From Cryptomeria japonica (lineage: Eukaryota; Streptophyta; Pinopsida; Cupressales; Cupressaceae), in NCBI RefSeq assembly GCF_030272615.1, contig NC_081410.1, positions 259,749,533-259,813,532 of the forward strand: DNA of 64,000 nucleotides. The letters are read 5' to 3'. Position 1 is the first letter of the stretch, and each line of letters starts with the position of its first letter. Under the pieces are notes generated by a model. That model searched no databases. It was not told the DNA's origin and worked only from the letters and a program-made list of their open reading frames with translations. Below are positions 11,441 through 22,860 of this stretch, piece by piece. The position numbers were made by a program, and so were the translations under genes.

Positions 11441-12963
11441 GCTAGGATAGGATTTGAATTTGAAAGATGATGATTCTACAAACCCCCCCACAGCAAGAAA
11501 AACCAACCCTTTTGCAACTTTTTAAGCTGAGAAATGACAAAATCAAAATGACATCTCATTTGTGTAATTCCAACTTTTTATGACCAAGTTATAGCCAAAA
11601 AACCAAACATAGGTCAAAATGCAAGAGAGAGGGCTTGAAGGGACCTATATAGAATTCATACTACTAATGTCAGAAAAAGTATGTCAAGAATATTCTCTTC
11701 GATCTGCTAAGTTGGTGATTGACGTGACACTGAATGAGTGAGCCAATCAGACAAATGATGTTACAAAATCTTGAGGAAATCTTCTAATATTTTTGTGGTG
11801 ATGTGGTGGCTTTCTCATGTAAGGCTACTAATATTAGAAATGACATTACCTTGCTCCATGTGTAGGGTGCAAACCTGCATGCGTAGGCATCCATATGGTT
11901 GTGTACAAGGAAAAACTTTTCATCTTTAAAAATTGAATTTTTTGATAAAAAATTTGCTAATTTATTTATTTTGCAAATTTTTTTTTTAAAATTCTACATT
12001 TTTTTTTGCTAAATGGTAATATTGTGCAACAAACAAGGTATGATTGTATATTGTAAGGATCTCTACATTTGTATAAAAATCTATACAATAAATAAACCCC
12101 CAAAAATGCTTGAAATCTTCGTCGATCCAAATTTTGATGAATGAACAAGCGATTCTAGGGTTTTTTACCATTGTAAGCATGATGGTGAGGTTAAATTTAT
12201 CCTAAAGTGCCCAAATTTTTTTGTTGACCCCCATATTTGGCCTCAAATTTCATGCACTCAGCCATATTGACCCAAAACTTCAACTACTTAGATTTTGATG
12301 AAACGATGTAGCCAATCTATAGGTTTTGGGAGGTTATGAACGTGATGGAAACCTTCGTTTGAGCCCAATATGCACCAAAAAAATTCTCGAGGCTAGATCC
12401 CTCAACAATATGAACAAGAACTTAGCATATCTATTCTAATACCATGTAGAAGTTGATGATTTTAACCTCATGTGCTAGGAATCCTCTGTAAGAACACCAC
12501 TTGTCACATAGAGAAATCAAGAAAGGATAATTAGCTTAACACAACCTAAGAATTCTATATTGATTTTTCAAAAATATATGATTACAATGAAAGAATTAAT
12601 CCTTATGCAAGGATGAATGAAACACTAAATACAAACCCTAATGCAAGATTGAATTAGCTAGTGCGTGTCACTATCATAATGAATGAGACAACTTAAGCTA
12701 TTATTAGCCCAATTAAATAAAAGGATAAAGCACCTAAGTTTAGCTTAAGTGAATAAAGTAATTTTAAAGACCTAATTGATTAAATAATTAGATATAATAT
12801 CCTTATTACTCAAATAGTTATATGTATTAAATAAAATATATATTATTGCTAACTCCTCTATTATAATAGTTGGATATTAAATATCCTCTTTTCAGTTTTT
12901 TTTTGTTGCATGGTTTACATGTGAAAGAAATGTTGTTTTAAATACCTAAACAAAATATATAAT
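11441..12963. other. Non-coding stretch, origin unclear
   Basis: No coding sequence is recognisable. One weak point of interest: the minus strand at 12433-12444 reads TGGTATTAGAAT, which resembles a decayed initiator-Met primer site, next to a plausible LTR end (CTTCTACA) on its right. If real, 12445 onward would be a copia LTR and 11441-12432 its leader, belonging to the gag remnant to the left. The evidence is thin. Confidence 0.3.
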
Positions 12964-13547
12964 GATATTAATATCAATATTTGACTGGGTAGTTTTGAGT
13001 CAAACTCATAGATCCATATTTAAGAAGTCTATTGGTTTGAACAAATCCTTCTCTCATGAGAATGAATGATCCACTTATCACTCATTGAATCTAGGTGATG
13101 TACATAGGGGTGAAGCTTTAGGAAGTTTCAAGAGGTCACCCATCTTGGTCCTACTTTAACTCGGGTACATGAAAGCATGGAGTATTCCTTGAGGTTGAGC
13201 CCACTTATCTTGCCACCCCATTTGAAAAATCTTTACAAATTGGTATTCCTTATGAGTTGTCCATTATGGAGCCCCTTTATCTCATCAATTGATATGTAGG
13301 AGGTGGTTTTTTATAGTGTCCTAAGACATGATATTAATATCAAGGTTTAATTGTGTTGTTTTGAGTCAAACTCATTGACCTATATTTCATGAGTAATATT
13401 TCATACAAACCCATTATCTAGATGTAATGAGTGATTAGTGGACCATTCATTCTCATGAGAAATGGATTTGTATGAACAACTAATAATGAAATATGGGTCA
13501 ATGATTTTGTATCAAAATTATGTAGCTAAATATTGGTATTAGTATCG
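12964..13547. repeat. Inverted-repeat (foldback/MITE-like) element
   Basis: An arm beginning GATATTAATATCAA occurs at 12964 and again at 13330. Its reverse complement occupies about 13440-13547, ending TATTGGTATTAGTATCG. Shared arm landmarks are GAGTCAAACTCAT, CCATATTT, TTTGAACAAAT or TTGTATGAACAA, and CTCATGAGAA. The second copy and the inverted arm nearly abut, giving a hairpin of about 110 bp per arm. The first copy looks like a second left end, so this may be a tandem or partly deleted foldback element. Confidence 0.6.
13121..13155 (-). repeat. 5S-rRNA-like fragment
   Basis: The plus strand contains AAGAGGTCACCCATCTTGGT followed by CCTACT. This matches, with about three differences, the reverse complement of the conserved 3' part of 5S rRNA as I remember it (AGTACTAGGATGGGTGACCT, preceded by CAGGAGG-type or CAAGAGG-type bases on the other strand). 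Similarity fades on both sides, so it is not a 5S gene. Cassandra-type TRIM retrotransposons and 5S-derived SINEs carry such segments (established knowledge). Confidence 0.5.
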
Positions 13548-13631
13548 TGACTTGACACACTCCAAAAAATATGTCCTACTTATCAAAACAATGTCTATTA
13601 GACTAATATCTAAGTGTAATTTTGTTGTATT

Positions 13632-15307
13632 TGTGGAGCACAAAAATGGAATCAGGTGATTAAGACCTAATTCCACTCTCATGTACACATAGTGGAATAT
13701 GAAAGAGCTTAGGGAGATAGTTCACTTTGGATAATTCTTGTGAGGAAGAGAGAGCCATGGAATATCTCTTAGGGTTTCTATTCCTTTGCTATAAATGAAG
13801 AGTAGATGGGCAAAATATGATGATGCAATCAACTATGCTAAGAAATGAACAAGTAAGTAAGTATAAACTAGAAATGCAGAATCTGACTAAATTGAAATTG
13901 AGAGGCTAATTATAGATCAAGGAGGGAAATTCTGATGTGTACCTGGTACTGAAATTTGATGCTTACTATGTAGGACTAGGGCGCCATGCCCTGATCCCTC
14001 TCAGAATAGAGGTCTGAAACTGTAGAACTACCAAAAAATGCAGAAAAAATAGAGGACTAGGGTGCCACGTCCTAGTCCTAGGGTGCCACGTCCTAGTCCT
14101 AGGGAGGACCAGGGAACCACACCCTAGTACCAAAAGAATGAGTTCAAATTTGGAGGCTGGGTCTATAACTATGTGCTCTGTCGGTTTCGAAGATCACGCG
14201 TCCGCTGGATTTTTATACCTGCATCTGCAACTTGAAAAAGGGTGTTTAGGTGGCTATATAGGGTTTTGCCTTAGTCATTCCCCTTGTTTTGGTGATTTAC
14301 ACCTCCACAAATAGCTGATAATGTATTGAATATGTGTGTGCAAGAATATTGTTTGTATGCAAGATCCTAAATGAACAAGAAAGTAGATATAGAGTTTTAT
14401 CCTACGCTTTGGAGAGAAAACCCTAAATGATTATAAATGTAAATGTAAATGCTTCAAATCACAAGTGCAATAATGGATCTAAATCATGAATGTAAATCTG
14501 AAAATGAATATTATGAAGCTCATACAAAGACATGAAAATAACATGAAACCATACCAAACCCTAAGGGAGAGGTACAAGGTAATCAGCAGTCGGTGATCTC
14601 CTATTATTCTTCAATGTCTTCAAATCTCCTAATGGATATTGAAAATGATTGATGAATCCTTGATAAATGCTTGATGAATGCTTGATTTGCTATTATAGAC
14701 TTCATATAACCTGCACTTTCACTTCACAAGAGGCTCCTTCAATCGCTAGATCTTTGATCCTTCAAATGAGGAAAGGAAGGCTTTATGTAGGAGACCCTAA
14801 CTTTGTTTTGAGTCATAGGCCAACTTAGAAATAACATTTTTCACTAATCTCTTGGATTTGAATATTAAAATACTGCCAAAACATGTTGCCGAAATTTGGG
14901 GAGAAAAAGTCAAGACCATGTTAGTACCAACATGGTCCGAACACACGATTCAACCAACTTTTCGCCAAATTTTTGGGGAAGCAAGATATTGTGATTTTAA
15001 AGAAAATTCCAGGAGTTTGTGGAAATTTGCAATGTCTTGATATGCAAAATAGGTCGAAATAAGACATAATTAGGGTATTTGGTGAAATGATTAATTAGGA
15101 GAATAAAATAAAAAGTGGCAGACTTAGGGTAAAGGGCCCAATTTTTTGACGTGTATAGTGATGAAAGAAGAATTTTAATTTAATTTAACTAATTAATTAA
15201 ATTCTTAAAGGGAAATTTAAATGCAATATGCATCACACTAAGGCAGGTGCTAACCTAAGCATGTAATTGTACCACCCAATTAAGGTTGTACAATTTACGA
15301 CGCTACA
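13632..15307 (-). repeat. Probable solo LTR related to the Gag-only gypsy element
   Basis: The left end TGTGGAGCACAAAAATGGAA resembles the LTR start of the element at 53994-61856 (TGTAAAGCGGAAAAATCGAA). The right end (GACGCTACA) matches that element's LTR end (GGACGCTACA). The flanks are GTATT (13627-13631) and ATATT (15308-15312), a 4-of-5 target duplication. Inside, repeats of the type GACTAGGGCGCCATGCCCTG (13975-14130) echo the GGACCAGGGCGCTGGG repeats of that LTR. No internal region is present, as expected after LTR-LTR recombination. Confidence 0.55.
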
Positions 15308-16386
15308 ATATTGTTCTAAATATGGCTCTCAAAATTGTCAAAAGTGACAATAGATGGGTTTCCTTTGAATCTTCATAGCTAGTGTGGGCATAACATTCAA
15401 TTATCATTTTTAATTAAAATGATCCTCTTCTTGTAGGATAAATAATTCATGTCTTAAAATTGTTATATGCATAGGCAAACTTTCATGTTTTTTCCACATA
15501 GGCTTGCATGCATGTTTGGATTTTTATTCTTATAGTAGCATGATTTTTATGAGACAAAACATGAGAATAAATTATATACTAGGAACCTCTAATCAAGGGA
15601 GAAATCAATTTATTTTTATTTTAAATTATTGTTTGCATATTGTTTTGTATTTTATAAAAAATGTGAAGTTACATAACTATGTTTTGTCTATTGTTTTTCT
15701 TTCTTTTCTATTTGGTAGATTTATATATCAACCCGAACAAGTTGAAACCTCTTCAGCTAAAAGCCAAGGGCCAAGCGGTATCCATTTTTTCAAAGTCTTA
15801 TGGGGCATGATCTAGGCTTCATCTCTTAATGATGTCGATACCTTGCACTCATCAAGACTTGATCCTTGATCGGGTCATTCTAAACCATTCAAATTCACTA
15901 GCACATAAAAGGGCCCATTGAAATTACTATTTCTTTCTTGCATTCTTGTAAAGTTGTATTCTTGCATATAGTAAAGAATCATTTAAAAGTCACAAAGGTT
16001 TCATATGTACATCATAGTTGTATTTCACATTAGTTTCATTTATCATAATTTTATTGTAAAGATGACAACATAGATGAGTCCCAACTTTTATTTTTTGTAG
16101 TTTATTTTTTATTTTTTAATATTATAAATATGTCAAAAATATCAAAATAGATATAAAATATAAAATAAAATAAATTTTAAATCTATAAAATTAATAGAAA
16201 AAATCTTTGCAAAAAAAACTTAGTTTATCACAAACATAACCACATTTCTTGTCTTTGCCTGATAGGCAATTTCTCAAACATAGAATAGTCATACATTTCA
16301 TGACCTTAGTTGAATGTTTCTCGTGAGTTATGGGAGTCACCATTTACTTCTACATTAATCTATCCTTTTGTTACAGATGTGTGCTT
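15308..16386. other. No recognisable feature
   Basis: AT-rich sequence with no supported gene, including low-complexity A/T runs at about 16085-16220. A 103-codon frame at 15504-15815 has no recognisable domain and unremarkable composition; I treat it as chance. Confidence 0.5.
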
Positions 16387-17553
16387 TGTTGTAATTGATG
16401 TCAAACAATGTGGTCTAGATAGGTTTTGGTTCGAACATTAGCTGTGTGGGATTCAATGTTGAAGTAATTCATTGAAGTATCTACAATTATGTTTTTTGTA
16501 CCGATTGCCATGATTATGTTTATAATGAAGGTTGTTATGATTGGTTTTTGTGGATTGGATATAGACAGGTTGCGTTAGAATAGTTGTTCAAATTAATATT
16601 AGCTTGTTTGATGGTGAGGACTGTTGGAAGCTTTATCTATATGGTCTGAGTGTTGCCTATTTTTGATCTGGACTCTTTTAGTGATGCGTTGGGGTATGAT
16701 TATCAAATTTAGATGTATATTCCTTGGTTTAGTGATTTTGTGTGATGTATTCTCTTGGTTTGGTCTTCCTTGTTGGATGTTGGTTTAGGTTCAGTTTATG
16801 TTGCATGCTTTATATTTTTGTCTAGTTGAATATCTTAAGTTGTAAATGTGTGTACACGTTATAATCTACCTTTTTGTTGAATTGATGATAATTTTTTGTT
16901 CTGGTTATATATGCATGATTTGTTAAAAAGAATATATATACATGATTGAGATGCAAGTAAGTTGGATGATGATGAATATGCATGATTCAACAATGAGTAT
17001 GTGCGACTTGATTTAAAGATATCGATGTGATTTGAGTTGTTGTGTTAGATGATATTGTGTAAGTGACAATGGATGTAGATGTTGTAATCTGGAAGATCTG
17101 GTGGTTTAGATATTTCAGTAAGGTTATAGATTGTGCTTTAATAGTGACTATAATCAACATATCGAGATGCATTTATTCATACAATTCTTTTCTTGAAAGT
17201 TGTAAATTTGTATCTTGCCCTGTTCCAGTTAGCTTCAAGTCTGCAAGTCCTCTTTTGAATCTTGTGCCATGAGCAGTTAGAATTGGTCTGCAAGTCCGAA
17301 GTAGTGAGCTCTCTCTTTTGTAAACATTTCTATATAGTGGATTATCTTGTGAGTTAACACTCATCGTGGTTTTTCCCAGTTTAGGTTTTCCACGTATAAA
17401 ATATTGGTGTTCTTGTGTGGATGATTTTTGATGATCTTGTTTAAAGCTTTTGATGTGCATATTTGGAATTATTCGGTTAACATAAGTTTGCAGTCTAGAA
17501 ATTTAATTTATGTTGATTCACCCCCCCTCTTAGCATCTAGTGTATTTTCAACA
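16387..17553 (+). repeat. Copia LTR
   Basis: It starts TGTTGTAATTGATGTC and ends TATTTTCAACA, so the termini are inverted (TGTTG/CAACA). A primer site follows immediately. The 3' part (GGTTTTCCACGTATAAAATA, then GTGTGGATGATTTTTG, then CACCCCCCCTCTTAGCATCT) parallels the nested copia LTR (GGTTTTCCACGTATAAATAT, CACCCCCCTCTCAGTAATCT), so the two are relatives. No second copy of this LTR is seen in the window. Confidence 0.65.
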
Positions 17554-17554
17554 A

Positions 17555-17567
17555 TTGGTATCAAAGC
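17555..17567 (+). other. Primer-binding site, initiator tRNA-Met type
   Basis: TTGGTATCAAAGC lies 1 bp after the LTR end. It matches the plant initiator-Met primer site TGGTATCAGAGC with one difference. This position and sequence support the LTR call. Confidence 0.7.
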
Positions 17568-17625
17568 AAGGTTCCTAGATTGAGTAAGCTTAACCACTTG
17601 AGGTAGATTTAGAGTTTTCAACACT

Positions 17626-18290
17626 ATGTTTGAAGAAGAGATAAATGATATGGATGCTTTAGATCAAGGTGACTGGGATGATGTTGAAGGAGTCATTGAT
17701 ATGGAAGGTGAACTAAGATCTACATTGGCTGATCTAAATGAGTGTAGGGACAGGTATATAAAGGTAATCGAGAAGAATACTTTCTTAAGAGGTTTAGTGG
17801 ACAAAGGAAAGAAAGCAATTGATGAATATGAAACAAAGCTTGATGAGAAGACCAAATAATGTTTTAATTTAGAAGTGACAAATCTAAAAAGGGAACTCAA
17901 TGATGCTAAAGATCAGATTAGTAAAGGCTTAAGTTTGAAAGGTGGAAAAGAGATGTGAATCTATCTTGTCGATTCGGGATAATGAAGATTTTGGTGAATT
18001 CTCAAAGATGGATGAAGAGAAAGACAAGGGAGTGAAGAATGCTACTAAGGATAAGAATATTTTCATGCCTAATCAAAACATTTTGAAGTCTATGAAGGAT
18101 TGAAGACCTCCTCCTATCTTTTCTAGGTATTTATCTTTCAATGGAAATTGTTTTGATGCAACCAAGTAGTACACAAAGCGAGTGAATGCAGAAATCAGAT
18201 AAGGAACTATTCTTTCAATGAAAATTATCATTATTGCAATAAGTTTGTTCACTGTTATCTAAATTTTGAATCATCAAAATTTGATAGGCC
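17626..18290 (+). pseudogene. Decayed copia gag fragment
   Basis: A 77-codon frame starting MFEEEINDMDALDQGD is acidic at its N-terminus and then forms a heptad-like helix (ELRSTLADLNECRDRYIKVI, then LRGLVDKGKKAIDEYETKLD). The same frame continues past a TAA with LEVTNLKRELNDAKDQISKG. Such a coiled coil before the zinc knuckle is usual in copia Gag of the SIRE/Tork kind. Further on, SFNGNCFD and NYHYCNKFVHCY look like ruined zinc knuckles. RT and integrase are absent. Confidence 0.5.
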
Positions 18291-18305
18291 TATGATCAGC
18301 CTTAC

Positions 18306-18379
18306 ACATCAAATGAAAGAGAGGTACACAAAAAAAAAATCTACATCAAATGAAAGAGAGGTACACAAAAAAAAAATCT
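18306..18379 (+). repeat. 37-bp direct tandem duplication
   Basis: The unit starting ACATCAAATGAAAGAGAGG and ending in a run of about ten A residues occurs twice in a row with period 37 and near identity, so it is recent compared with its surroundings. Confidence 0.85.
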
Positions 18380-20793
18380 TGTACTTCATCATTTATTCAG
18401 ATTTGAATATACAAATGAAGAATCCTTTTCAGAATGTAATGTATTTCAATTATGTACATTGAAAATTGCATATGAAAGAAAATTTCCATTTACATAAATG
18501 TGTAAGGACCCACACAAGCCATGGGTATGATTGAGAATGCACAATGAGTAGAATGATATACAAATGAATAAATAGAAAAGAGAGAAAAGGGGATCTGTCA
18601 TTGCCTTTCAATAATGAACCGTTGATGTAATCAAGCTGTATCTTGCATCACTCCTAACGCTCCTAGAGTTCTCGCAAGAGGTGAAAGACAGGTGTGTTAG
18701 AGCTCAGGATCTCAATTTCTCTAACAAATCTACTCATACACATGTATATCAAACTACAAATGGAAAGAATCAGAACAAAACAGTAAGAGAATCAGTGATC
18801 AAAATGCCAAATCATTAGAAGCTTCATGAGCTTCTCATTTTTTTAACTTGTTTGTTGACTGTGCAGGTATTAGGCAGGTTTCCACCTCATAAGTATCAAG
18901 TATGTGGGTTAAAATGGGCTCCCACAAGGGTTTATCTCAACATACTAGTCAATTACTCATAGGGTAACATTAATAAGCTATCAAGCATTGAACACAACTA
19001 TATCCATGGTCCCATATATTGACATTCAATGACAACTTAAACTGCCATCCAATGACAACGCATACAATAGTGAATAAAATTGTTTTCCTTGATCAACATG
19101 TGACTAAAGCCATCACATGAACAAAGACAAGTATATAGACTCAGAATTAATATCATGTCAATTAGAACAAAGTAGCAATATATAAGGACAGTCCTACTCA
19201 AGTGATAGAGAAAATAAGAGGCAAGAATGACCGATAAATAGTGAACAGAGCATTCAAAGAACAATTCATACATGTGAGAACAGTCATGAGGATACATGAT
19301 AGGACTCTCTACATGTGAAGACAATAAGAAGCTTCTATAGCAGTGGGTTTGTGCTAAAGACAATCCATATTAGTTAATAGCCTTGATTCATTTATCAAGA
19401 GATCAATACACAATCATAAGGTGACTAAGAAAGATAGTGTAATCCTTCAGTGAAACAGTGAGCCATATGTTATTACAGTCTAATGAATCAATTAAGAACA
19501 TCTTGAAAAGGTTACATTACCATTAAGTAAGTATTACACAATCATGATAGCAATGAGAGTAAATTATTTGAGGAGCAAACAAAATCATTATCTGGTTCAC
19601 TATAAGCATTTGACTATGCTACTCAAGACAGTGATTCCAGTCCTGAAGGAAAAGCACAGTCATCCTTATACATACACAGTAATCTTGACCATTGAAAGGA
19701 ATGAAGAGCATGACCTATGTTAGAATAGATAATCATAAGATAACAATATCATACATAAGAATAGTGCATCATAATGACCTTTTGATATTCAAGAACAATG
19801 ATAGCTCATTATCAAACAATACTATTCATAGTAAGAACAATATAATGAACATGGAAAGAAGTGATGATAGCCTTTAATGGAAAATATGCAATAACATTCA
19901 AGGTTATTCATCAACAATGAAAGACAAAGCAGTGAATGACACAAGGTTTTCATTTCTAGCACAAATCCAGAAGACAACACATCCATCATGGCATAGACAT
20001 TATTGAAGACAGATATCAAAGACCAGTTTATAAGTTTTTTGTTTTTGTTTTTCAAGAGCTCTATAGCTTTCTCAGTGAACAATCATAGAGTAATAATAAA
20101 TATTCACACATAAGGACCTCTAGTAGTATGAATAGAGACAACTTAAAAAGACAGTGAGTATGTTTATAGGCTACAAGGAGCATTCAACAAGGTCACTATT
20201 CAGAGTAGATAAAAAATACAAATCTGAAGGATGCTTTATAGTTAAAAGTATTGGTGAAATCAATAGCAACCATATACACATGAGAAGCTCAGAGATTCCA
20301 TCCAAAGAAGGCTTAGATCAGTCACAGAAAGGAACATAATTATATAGGCCTTAAACACAAAGATGCATTAACAATCAAGAGCAGTCATCAAGATCGTTGG
20401 AAGTGCATAGAATAGACAATGATACAGTCCCAACAATGATAAACTTCTCTCCAAGGTTAAGTATTTTCATGCATAAAGAGCAGCCTAAGAATTTACAGGT
20501 GAGATAAGAAGTGATGCATCCATTTCATAAACCATGAACATCAATCAGTGAGACAAATTCACAGTAGCAAGACAATGATACAGTCCTAGGATACTGAGAA
20601 AGCATTAACCATTCATAAGTATCGTAAGTAGCAACCACTAAGGTGGAAGTCCCTGAGTAAGTATGACAGTCATGCAAATAATTGATACACCAAAGACTAT
20701 TATGCAGGTATGTTAAAGTGGTATGGAATCAAAGAACACTATCCAATGTACAACTATAACAGTATACAAAATTTCATACCAATCTATTGATAT
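18380..20793. other. Pre-insertion flank, no gene recognised
   Basis: AT-rich text with many short recurring words (CAGTGA, ACAATGATA, CATAAG). No open frame resembles a protein family. The same texture resumes after element 2 at 46102-47200, so this is one locus split by the element 2 insertion. It may be old transposon debris. Confidence 0.4.
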
Positions 20794-22084
20794 TGTGGAC
20801 ACCCAGATCTGTTTACTTAATTAAATGAATACTTATTATTTATTTGATTATTTAACCATCGATCAACAATTAATTAAATTATTATTTAATTAATTCGTCT
20901 TAAACCACTTTTCTTATTAATTAAATAAATTATTCAATTTAATTCATTAAACCTTATTCTGACAATTAATTAAATAAATAAAGCATATTTGTTTAAATAA
21001 CCCCTCTCCACATTTAAATAAATCAACATTTATTTAAAATCCCTAAAACCCTCCCACTTGCATTCTCCTACAAATGCAAGTTGCATGATTTTAGTTGAAA
21101 TAAATGAATTTTATTTTAATTAAAATCCTCTTTTATCCTCACCCATTTGCTTACTAACCCCCTTCTAGATTCTTCTAAACCCCTTCTAGACTCTTGTAAC
21201 CCCTTCTAATTAGCCCAATCTCCCTCTCTAATCATTTGCACATCCCTTAAGAAAGGTCACTTCTCAAAACAACCAAAAATTCTTCAATAACCATTAAAGG
21301 CTCTTGTATGACCATAAATGGTTAACTCAAAATCAATCTTTGGTTAGAGACTCTCTCCAACTCAACCATCTTTTAACTCATGGGTCTCTTCAAGAATTCA
21401 TTGCTTTGACCATGGTTATCCCTTTTACTCTTGCACAAGATTTTATCCCTTGGATAATAGGTTTATCCAATAACCCAACCTACATGAGGTTACCCTCATG
21501 TCTCCTCAGGCATTAAATTCTCCTTCTCTCTCCTCTCAAACCATCTCATGTTGACACTTGTCATCATGGGATTGGGTTGAAAGCCATCACATGGATCCTA
21601 AAACCATCAATCTTGACACTTCACAAGCCTACTCAATCTTAGCCATTAAATCAACATTTTTCCCTATAAAAAGACCTCATTCCCCAAGCAAAAAAAATTA
21701 GAAGAGCATTTTAGAGTATTGTTATTATAGTAAAATTCACATAGACATTAGGAGCTTTCTCATAGCAAACCCATTTGCACTTGCATAAGCATTTGTTTTT
21801 CATTTACAACCATCTTGAATCTTCATATGGCATCCATGGATAGTGTTAAAAGTTGAGAGCTACACTCATTTGGGACTTGGAGAGGAGAGGGACAAGGAAG
21901 AGACAACATCATCAAGCATAGGGGGGAGTATTAAAGTTGTCTAGTTCTTTATTTTCCTATTTTCTTTGTTACTAATCTTTCTTGATATGCTTTTGAAATA
22001 GATTCATTTTCATGTTATGCTTATGGTTGAAAGTTTACTAACATGATTTCTTTATTGTCCACTAATCCCATTTTCACAGCATCA
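20794..22084 (+). repeat. 5' LTR of gypsy element 2
   Basis: It starts TGTGGACACCCAGATCTG and ends CACAGCATCA. It is AT-rich in its first 300 bp (TTAATTAAATAAAT-type runs). The segment CCCTATAAAAAGACCTC at about 21660 looks like a TATA box within the LTR, and the transcription start would lie shortly after. It aligns along its whole length with 44775-46101, with substitutions and a few small indels. Confidence 0.9.
21663..21680 (+). promoter_or_regulatory. Candidate TATA box of the element 2 LTR
   Basis: CCCTATAAAAAGACCTC is the only strong TATA-like motif in the 5' LTR. It is conserved in the 3' LTR (CCCTATAAAAGAACCTC at about 45680). Position about 870 bp into the LTR leaves about 400 bp for R and U5. 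This is an inference from sequence only. Confidence 0.5.
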
Positions 22085-22086
22085 TT

Positions 22087-22127
22087 TGGTGAACCCAACG
22101 TGAATCGAACACACAACCTTCTGATCT
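22087..22127 (+). other. Extended primer-binding site complementary to tRNA-Trp
   Basis: The site starts TGGTGAACCCAACGTGAA two bases after the LTR and continues TCGAACACACAACCTTCTGA then TCT. Compared with plant tRNA-Trp from memory, the complement holds for about 41 nt with two differences. That covers the acceptor strand, the whole T arm, the variable loop and the 3' side of the anticodon arm. Ordinary primer sites match about 18 nt. Both differences, read on the tRNA strand, are T instead of C next to G. Confidence 0.75.
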
Positions 22128-22160
22128 TTGTTTCTAATCACTTTGAAATTGTAGGATTTT

Positions 22161-22400
22161 CATGCACAGGATAGCGTTTTAGCGCTTTCGTTGCGTGCAG
22201 TAGCGCTTTCGTCTCGAACTGGCACCTTTGGTTTTTCTGAGTGTAGCGCTTTTGTCTTATGTTAGTGCTTTTGGTGTTTATTATAGCACTTTTGAGTATA
22301 TTAGTGCCTATGTTCTTTGTTATAATGCTTTTAGTTTATTCTAGCGCTTATGTTGTTTTTTATAGCGCTTTTAAGTTCTGTTTGCACTTTTGTATCAGGC
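22161..22400 (+). repeat. Iterated AGCGCT-type leader motif, element 2
   Basis: About eleven variants of TAGCGCTTTTG occur roughly every 20 bp (TAGCGTTTT, TAGCGCTTTCG twice, TAGCGCTTTTG, TAGTGCTTTTG, TAGCACTTTTG, TAGTGCCTAT, TAGCGCTTATG, TAGCGCTTTTA and others). Copies nearest the primer site keep CG dinucleotides; the later ones show TG or CA instead. Element 1 has the same motif family at the same place (7910-8190). Confidence 0.75.
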
Positions 22401-22549
22401 AGAGAGTTGATAATTGTAAGAAAAATAAAATTTTAGGCTTGTCAAGCCCACCATCTTGCCTAACCTTTTGAGTGGTTTTTGCAGGTCTAACAATTTATTG
22501 CAGGTTTGGAGAAGTTAAATTAGAAACACTTTTAGTCTTTGAGTTTAAA

Positions 22550-22860
22550 ATTAATCTTTCATGTTTATTTCAAACAAAGGGATTAAAATGAATTTCATGG
22601 TCTTTTGGTGCAACTAAAATAAATTTCACTTTCACTTTGGTGCTTAAAACAAACTTAATCTTTCATGTTTTTTTTCAAGCAAAGGGATTAAAATGAATTT
22701 CATGGTCTTTTGGTGCAACTAAAATAAATTTCACTTTCACTTTGGTGCTTAAAACAAACTTAATCTTTCTTGTTTTTCAAACAAATGGATTAAAATGAAC
22801 TTCATTCTCTTTTGGTGCACTTAAAATCAAATTCATATTCAATTTGGTGCATAAAAAGAA
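22550..22860 (+). repeat. About 105-bp tandem repeat in the leader of element 2
   Basis: A unit of about 105 bp, containing GGGATTAAAATGAATTTCAT, CTTTTGGTGCAACTAAAATA and TTTCACTTTGGTGCTTAAAA, occurs nearly identically twice and a third time in diverged form. No coding potential is evident. Confidence 0.8.

Noticed and set aside
11966-12180. Two overlapping 60-64 codon minus-strand frames
   Set aside because: They are AT-rich low-complexity chance frames with no domain and no relation to the nearby copia remnant.
13121-13155. A functional 5S rRNA gene
   Set aside because: Only about 30 bp match; the rest of the 120-bp gene and its terminator are absent.
22087-22127. A tRNA gene fragment or tRNA-derived SINE
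   Set aside because: Only the 3' half is present, in complement, exactly two bases after an LTR end. A primer-binding site explains it better.
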